A DNA stretch of 64,000 nt from Planctomycetota bacterium. GTDB taxonomy: Bacteria > Planctomycetota > Planctomycetia > Pirellulales > UBA1268. The notes under the pieces are model-generated. The model searched no databases, had not been told where the DNA came from, and saw only the letters and a program-made list of their open reading frames with translations. Positions within the stretch are counted from its first letter, which is position 1; the number at the start of each line of letters is the position of its first letter. The stretch is from assembly GCA_018970785.1 (NCBI GenBank), contig JAGWVR010000003.1, positions 1-64,000 on the forward strand, in the 5' to 3' direction. Positions 60,775-64,000 of the stretch are shown piece after piece. The position numbers and the translations under genes are program-made.

Positions 60775-61578
60775 ATGAAATGGCGCAGCTCTGTCCTGAT
60801 CACCGCGCTGGTGGTGGTCCCCTTGGTCGCGACCTTCTCCCACCTCGTGCCGAGCGCCGTCAGACGCGCCGCATCCGCGCGGTTGTGGCAGCCGGTACGC
60901 CAGGGGATCCTCGCGCTCCTCGATGACGACACCGACGCAGGGAACGGCGTGCCTACGCCCGTCGCCACCGAACCCACCATGGAAGCCGAGCGACGCAGCG
61001 AGAGCCTCGTCGCGTTGGCGCCGGTGGCCTTGCCCCCCGCCGCGCTCGACACGCCGGTGGCGGCCAGCGTCACCGACCCGCGGGGCACCGCGACACCGGC
61101 GGCGGTGGCCGCGGTGTCGTTCACCTCGTCCCCCGCTCCGGAGTCCGCCGTCGCCCTCCCCACCGAGGCCCCGGCTCCACGGCCACCGGCTTCGCCGCAG
61201 GCGGTCGCCGACGCGCTGGTGGCGTCGACACGTGGCTCGTGGGCACCGCATCTTTCGGAGACCCGGCCACCGGTCGCTCCGGACCTCCCGACCGGGTTCC
61301 CGGCGACCCGGGCGGCGGCCGAGAGGCACCTCGCCGAGCTCGGTGCGGTCGGATTCGACTTCACCCCCGCCGACGCCGCCTGCCCGCGGCATCGTTGTTC
61401 CTGCCGGCTCCCCGCCGATCCCAGCGGCCAGTTGCAGCGCGTCTTCCAAGCGGCCGACGAAAACCCGGAAGTGGCGCTGGGGCAACTCCTCGCCGAGGTG
61501 AAGTCGTGGCAGCGGCGATCGCTCGCCACGGCACCCCCAACCGCGCCGGCGGCGCGCGGCGGAACCATCCGCCGCTGA
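60775..61578 (+). CDS. Exported hypothetical protein with Cys cluster
   Basis: 267 residues from MKWRSSVLITALVVVPLVATF, a signal or anchor. The middle is Ala/Pro/Thr-rich and disordered. The C-terminus has a compact domain: RAAAERHLAELGAVGFDFTPADAACPRHRCSCRLPADPSGQLQRVFQAADENPEVALGQLLAEVKSWQRR. The Cys-x4-Cys-x-Cys group could bind a metal or form disulfides. No family recognised. The track's longer ORF starts in the preceding spacer. Confidence 0.55.
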   Translation: MKWRSSVLITALVVVPLVATFSHLVPSAVRRAASARLWQPVRQGILALLDDDTDAGNGVPTPVATEPTMEAERRSESLVALAPVALPPAALDTPVAASVTDPRGTATPAAVAAVSFTSSPAPESAVALPTEAPAPRPPASPQAVADALVASTRGSWAPHLSETRPPVAPDLPTGFPATRAAAERHLAELGAVGFDFTPADAACPRHRCSCRLPADPSGQLQRVFQAADENPEVALGQLLAEVKSWQRRSLATAPPTAPAARGGTIRR

Positions 61579-61838
61579 ACGACGGCCCGTCGTACGGCAC
61601 GGCCACCGTGCCGTTGCACCGTTTCGGCGCCCTGCCCACGGGACCCACCATGAGGCTGCCACCGCCCTGCGGATTCGGCCGCCGGCGCCCGCCGATCGTC
61701 GCCCCTTCGCGGCCGCGACTGCAGCCGCCGCATCTCGTCGAACCACGGCGCCGCTGGATCCCGGCAAGGCGTCGCTCCGACGGCGGTGACAGCAGAACCT
61801 CACCGGCTCCGCACGCGGCGGGCAGCCCCGCTCTCGGC

Positions 61839-62351
61839 ATGCATCCGAGGACACCCGACGTCGCCCGCCTCGAAGCGGCGTTGTTCGTCGCCCGGGAGCC
61901 GCTGACGCTGCGCCGCCTCGCCAAGCTCGCCGGCCTCCCCGACGCCTCCCGGGCCAGGGTCCTCGTTCGCGAACTGCAGCACCTCCACGACGCCGAGGGA
62001 GCGGCGTTCCGGGTCGAGCGGATCGGCGGGGGATTCCAGCTCCTCACCCGGTCGCCGCTCGGCCCGTGGGTCCGCCGCCTCCTCGCCACCCCGCCGGAAA
62101 CGCGCGTGTCGACCGCCGCGTTGGAGACCCTGGCGATCATCGCCTACCGTCAGCCGGTGACGAGAGCCGAAATCGAGGCGATCCGCGGGGTGGGGAGCGA
62201 AGAGATGCTCCGGCAGTTGCTCGACAGGGACCTGGTGGCGGTCGGAGGGCGAACCGACGACCTCGGTCGCCCGCACGTGTACCTCACCACCCGCCGCTTC
62301 CTCCAGTGCTTCGGCCTGGGCACCCTCGACGAACTGCCCCCGGTCCCCTGA
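61839..62351 (+). CDS. scpB: Segregation and condensation protein B
   Basis: 170 residues. RLEAALFVAREPLTLRRLAKLAGL starts the first winged helix; LETLAIIAYRQPVTRAEIEAIRGVGSEEMLRQLLDRDLVAVGGRTDDLGRPHVYLTTRRFLQCFGLGTLDELPP is the highly conserved second. ScpB dimers bind ScpA and SMC in chromosome condensation. scpA and smc are not nearby. The ATG at 61839 is chosen to match the family N-terminus. Confidence 0.94.
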   Translation: MHPRTPDVARLEAALFVAREPLTLRRLAKLAGLPDASRARVLVRELQHLHDAEGAAFRVERIGGGFQLLTRSPLGPWVRRLLATPPETRVSTAALETLAIIAYRQPVTRAEIEAIRGVGSEEMLRQLLDRDLVAVGGRTDDLGRPHVYLTTRRFLQCFGLGTLDELPPVP

Positions 62352-62429
62352 GCCCGAGCGGCCTGGAAACGGCGGCCTCCAGAGACGCTCGCGGGTCGTT
62401 CCCCCGGGAGTCAGTGGCCACACCTCTTG

Positions 62430-62533
62430 CCGTCAGTGGACAAAGCCCTCCGTGGCCTGTGTCCGCTTTGGGCACCGCGGGAAACGCCGATGGTTGCCCG
62501 GTTCGCCGGCGGCCGCATCCGGCGGCCGATCAC
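62430..62533 (-). repeat. Dispersed GC-rich intergenic repeat, copy B
   Basis: Its reverse complement aligns over about 104 bp with copy A at 9688: GATCGGCCGCCGGATGCGGCCG, CATCGGCGTTTCCCGCGG and GGCCACGGAGGGCTTTGTCCAC are shared. It is the best match to copy A and lies in opposite orientation, 52.7 kb away. Confidence 0.75.
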
Positions 62534-62778
62534 CATGGCCACGGTCCGCCAGGGCCGTTTGCCGGTCCACTGCGGCGGTCGCATCGGTGAAAACGGCGTT
62601 GGATTCCGCTCTGCGACCGCCCGGCCCGGAGCGGCCGGAGGCTGCTCCCGGTCCGGTTGGCGGCGGGAAACGAACCGGTGCTCCGACCGCTTGCACTCGA
62701 TCCCGGCGGGCGACAAACTCTTCCGACCTTCCCCAAGCTCGGACCGCGATATGCGGACTGTCGAAGCGCGAACGGTTT

Positions 62779-62808
62779 TTGGACGGAAGGTGAATGATCG
62801 TGTAGAGA
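62779..62808 (+). promoter_or_regulatory. Weak promoter-like element before the acidic gene
   Basis: TTGGAC, 18 bp, TAGAGA, ending about 110 bp before the GTG start. Only a pattern match. Confidence 0.3.
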
Positions 62809-62920
62809 ATTGGTCGACAGACTGACCGATCGTCGTCCACCGCTGGTTTCGCCGAGAGATCGTTGCCCACCCCGCCCGCGGCGCGCCGACCGTTGGGGGG
62901 AACCGCCGGAGGTCAATGCC

Positions 62921-63382
62921 GTGACGAGTGTCGAGAGCCTTCGTAGTCAATGCGACGCCAGCGCAGACGTCTTCAGCTGGGAGGAGTTGCCCGATCTCCT
63001 GGCCGCCGAGGAACTCTGCGAGTGTGCTGGCGAAACTGCGCTCGAGGCCCCGTGTGCGGCCGAGGTGCTGTGTGGCGCCGTACCCTCCGTCATCCCGTTG
63101 GCGGCCAAGGATGACGACGACGATTTCGAGGATGAAGACGAAGAGGATCTCGACGACGAGGAAGATGACGACGACGACGAGGACGAGGAGGACGAGGACC
63201 TCGACGACGACGAGTGGGAAGAAGTCGACGACGAGGAGGAGGAAGAGGACGACGAGGACGAGGACGACGAAGAGGGTGATGACGAGGACGAGGAGTGGGA
63301 CGACGACGAGGACGACGATTGGGACGAAGACGAGGAAGATGAGGACGAAGATGAGGAAGAGGACGATGACGACGACGATTGA
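62921..63382 (+). CDS. Hyper-acidic protein with poly-Asp/Glu tail
   Basis: 153 residues from a GTG preceded by GGAGGT. Residues 1-63 form a short domain with five cysteines (SQCDASADVFSWEELPDLLAAEELCECAGE and LEAPCAAEVLCGAV). The last 90 residues are almost entirely Asp and Glu with a few Trp, Val and Gly. Such tails can bind calcium or basic proteins, or mimic nucleic acid. No family recognised. The Ser-rich ORF on the other strand is the shadow of this tract. Confidence 0.65.
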   Translation: MTSVESLRSQCDASADVFSWEELPDLLAAEELCECAGETALEAPCAAEVLCGAVPSVIPLAAKDDDDDFEDEDEEDLDDEEDDDDDEDEEDEDLDDDEWEEVDDEEEEEDDEDEDDEEGDDEDEEWDDDEDDDWDEDEEDEDEDEEEDDDDDD

Positions 63383-63455
63383 TCGTTGAGCGCGGCTGTG
63401 GAGACTGCGTTCGCCTCGTCGTTGGAATCTTTGGCAGCGTCGTCCGAGCCGCCCG

Positions 63456-64000
63456 TCAGCGTTGGGCGGTGATCCGGAACAGTCGACCGTCTCGCTCGAC
63501 AGCAATATCGATGGTGCGCCCCGCCCCACGCAGCCTGTTCAGGGCCGCCTGGTGACCGGTGGCCGGAACGCCGGCGATCTCCATGAGCCGGTCGTCGGGG
63601 CGGATTCCCCCCCTCTCCATCGGTGAGTCGCGGGTCACCGCGACGACCACCGGCACGCTCGGCTCCGCCGGATCGACGCGTGTGGCGATGCCCCAAGGCG
63701 GAAACACGCCGCGCGGAGCGACGGGAAGCGTTTCCGCCGGCGGAACCGGCAACGCCGCGCCACGCCGCGACGATTCGGCCCGGCATTGCCCGCGGAACGC
63801 GGGGGGACCGGCCGGCCCGTCGGCAACCTCGAGCACCGTCTGCAGCGCAAGGCGGCTGACGCATGCCAACCCTTCGGCGTCGACCAGGGGCGTATCGTCG
63901 TCGGGGCGGTGATACTGCTCATGCAGTCCGGTGTGGAGGAACAGCGACGGGATGCCGGCGACGATGAACGGGTAGTGATCGGAATCGTCGGTGAGGCTCC
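63456..64000 (-). CDS. M28-family peptidase with C-terminal PDZ domain (3' part only)
   Basis: Only the C-terminal part of the gene lies in the window; it continues past the right edge. Reading from the edge: SLTDDSDHYPFIVAGIPSLFLHTGLHEQYHRPDDDTPLVDAEGL. This is the end of an M28 aminopeptidase domain, with SDHYPF and the metal-binding His in EQYHRPDD. After a linker, VPVVVAVTRDSPMERGGIRPDDRLMEIAGVPATGHQAALNRL is a PDZ domain. The M28-PDZ combination is common in Planctomycetota. Confidence 0.88.
   Translation of the reverse strand, partial: SLTDDSDHYPFIVAGIPSLFLHTGLHEQYHRPDDDTPLVDAEGLACVSRLALQTVLEVADGPAGPPAFRGQCRAESSRRGAALPVPPAETLPVAPRGVFPPWGIATRVDPAEPSVPVVVAVTRDSPMERGGIRPDDRLMEIAGVPATGHQAALNRLRGAGRTIDIAVERDGRLFRITAQR

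Larger units (their letters stand above)
62352..62920 (+). other. Spacer with repeat copy B, scpB to acidic gene
   Basis: 569 bp without a credible gene. It contains the intergenic repeat copy B (62430-62533) and a weak promoter-like pair (62779-62808). The remainder shows no motif. Confidence 0.6.

Noticed and set aside
62947-63864. 305-residue minus-strand ORF with poly-Ser tract.
   Set aside because: It is the complement of GA(C/G)-rich codons of the acidic protein, which has the better start and ribosome-binding site.

Overview
The window reads as chromosomal DNA of a high-GC member of the Planctomycetota (Pirellulales-like). The evidence is a FGE-fold protein with a VPEID/PEP-CTERM-type sorting tail, an exosortase/EpsI system, EF-hand, YHYH and PQQ-propeller secreted proteins, a genuine formylglycine-generating enzyme, and a free-standing RNA polymerase alpha-CTD-like protein. 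No rRNA, CRISPR array, insertion sequence or prophage was seen.

Layout. (1) 1-2.2 kb: a diversity-generating-retroelement (DGR) fragment. It has a C-type-lectin/FGE-fold target gene with a candidate 3' variable region and a sorting tail, followed by an avd-like accessory gene. No template repeat or reverse transcriptase was found in the window. (2) 2.3-19.6 kb: housekeeping and secreted genes. These are an NlpC/P60-like membrane protein, crcB, an ornithine-decarboxylase-like enzyme, an rRNA methyltransferase, an EF-hand protein, a PQQ propeller plus YHYH protein, a split M16 peptidase pair, RMD1-like, hemerythrin, purU, a HerA-like ATPase, and a response regulator with a SpoIIE phosphatase. 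(3) 19.7-35.0 kb: the core information-processing block, tRNA-Thr, Tyr, Gly, Thr, tuf, tRNA-Trp, secE, nusG, rplKAJL, rpoBC. (4) 35.2-44.8 kb: a secreted protein, CHAD plus a true FGE (overlapping starts), a PolX-like protein with altered polymerase residues, a Pro-rich secreted protein, the alpha-CTD-like protein and a UvrD-type helicase. (5) 44.8-53.1 kb: a surface polysaccharide/protein-sorting locus with fcl, gmd, epsI, a Wzc-like kinase, an exosortase and, divergently, a UPF0104 membrane protein. (6) 53.1-64 kb: Nudix, YgfZ, an HTH regulator, small membrane ORFs, rdgB, a MurG-like glycosyltransferase, a parvulin, scpB, a hyper-acidic protein and the 3' end of an M28-PDZ peptidase.

Two things run across the window. 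First, the DGR target ends in an exosortase-type sorting tail, and an exosortase locus lies about 50 kb away, so the variable protein is plausibly displayed on the cell surface. Second, a GC-rich intergenic repeat of about 105 bp with internal dyads occurs at four places. Boundaries come from the ORF track, refined by ribosome-binding sites and family alignment from memory. No database search was run.
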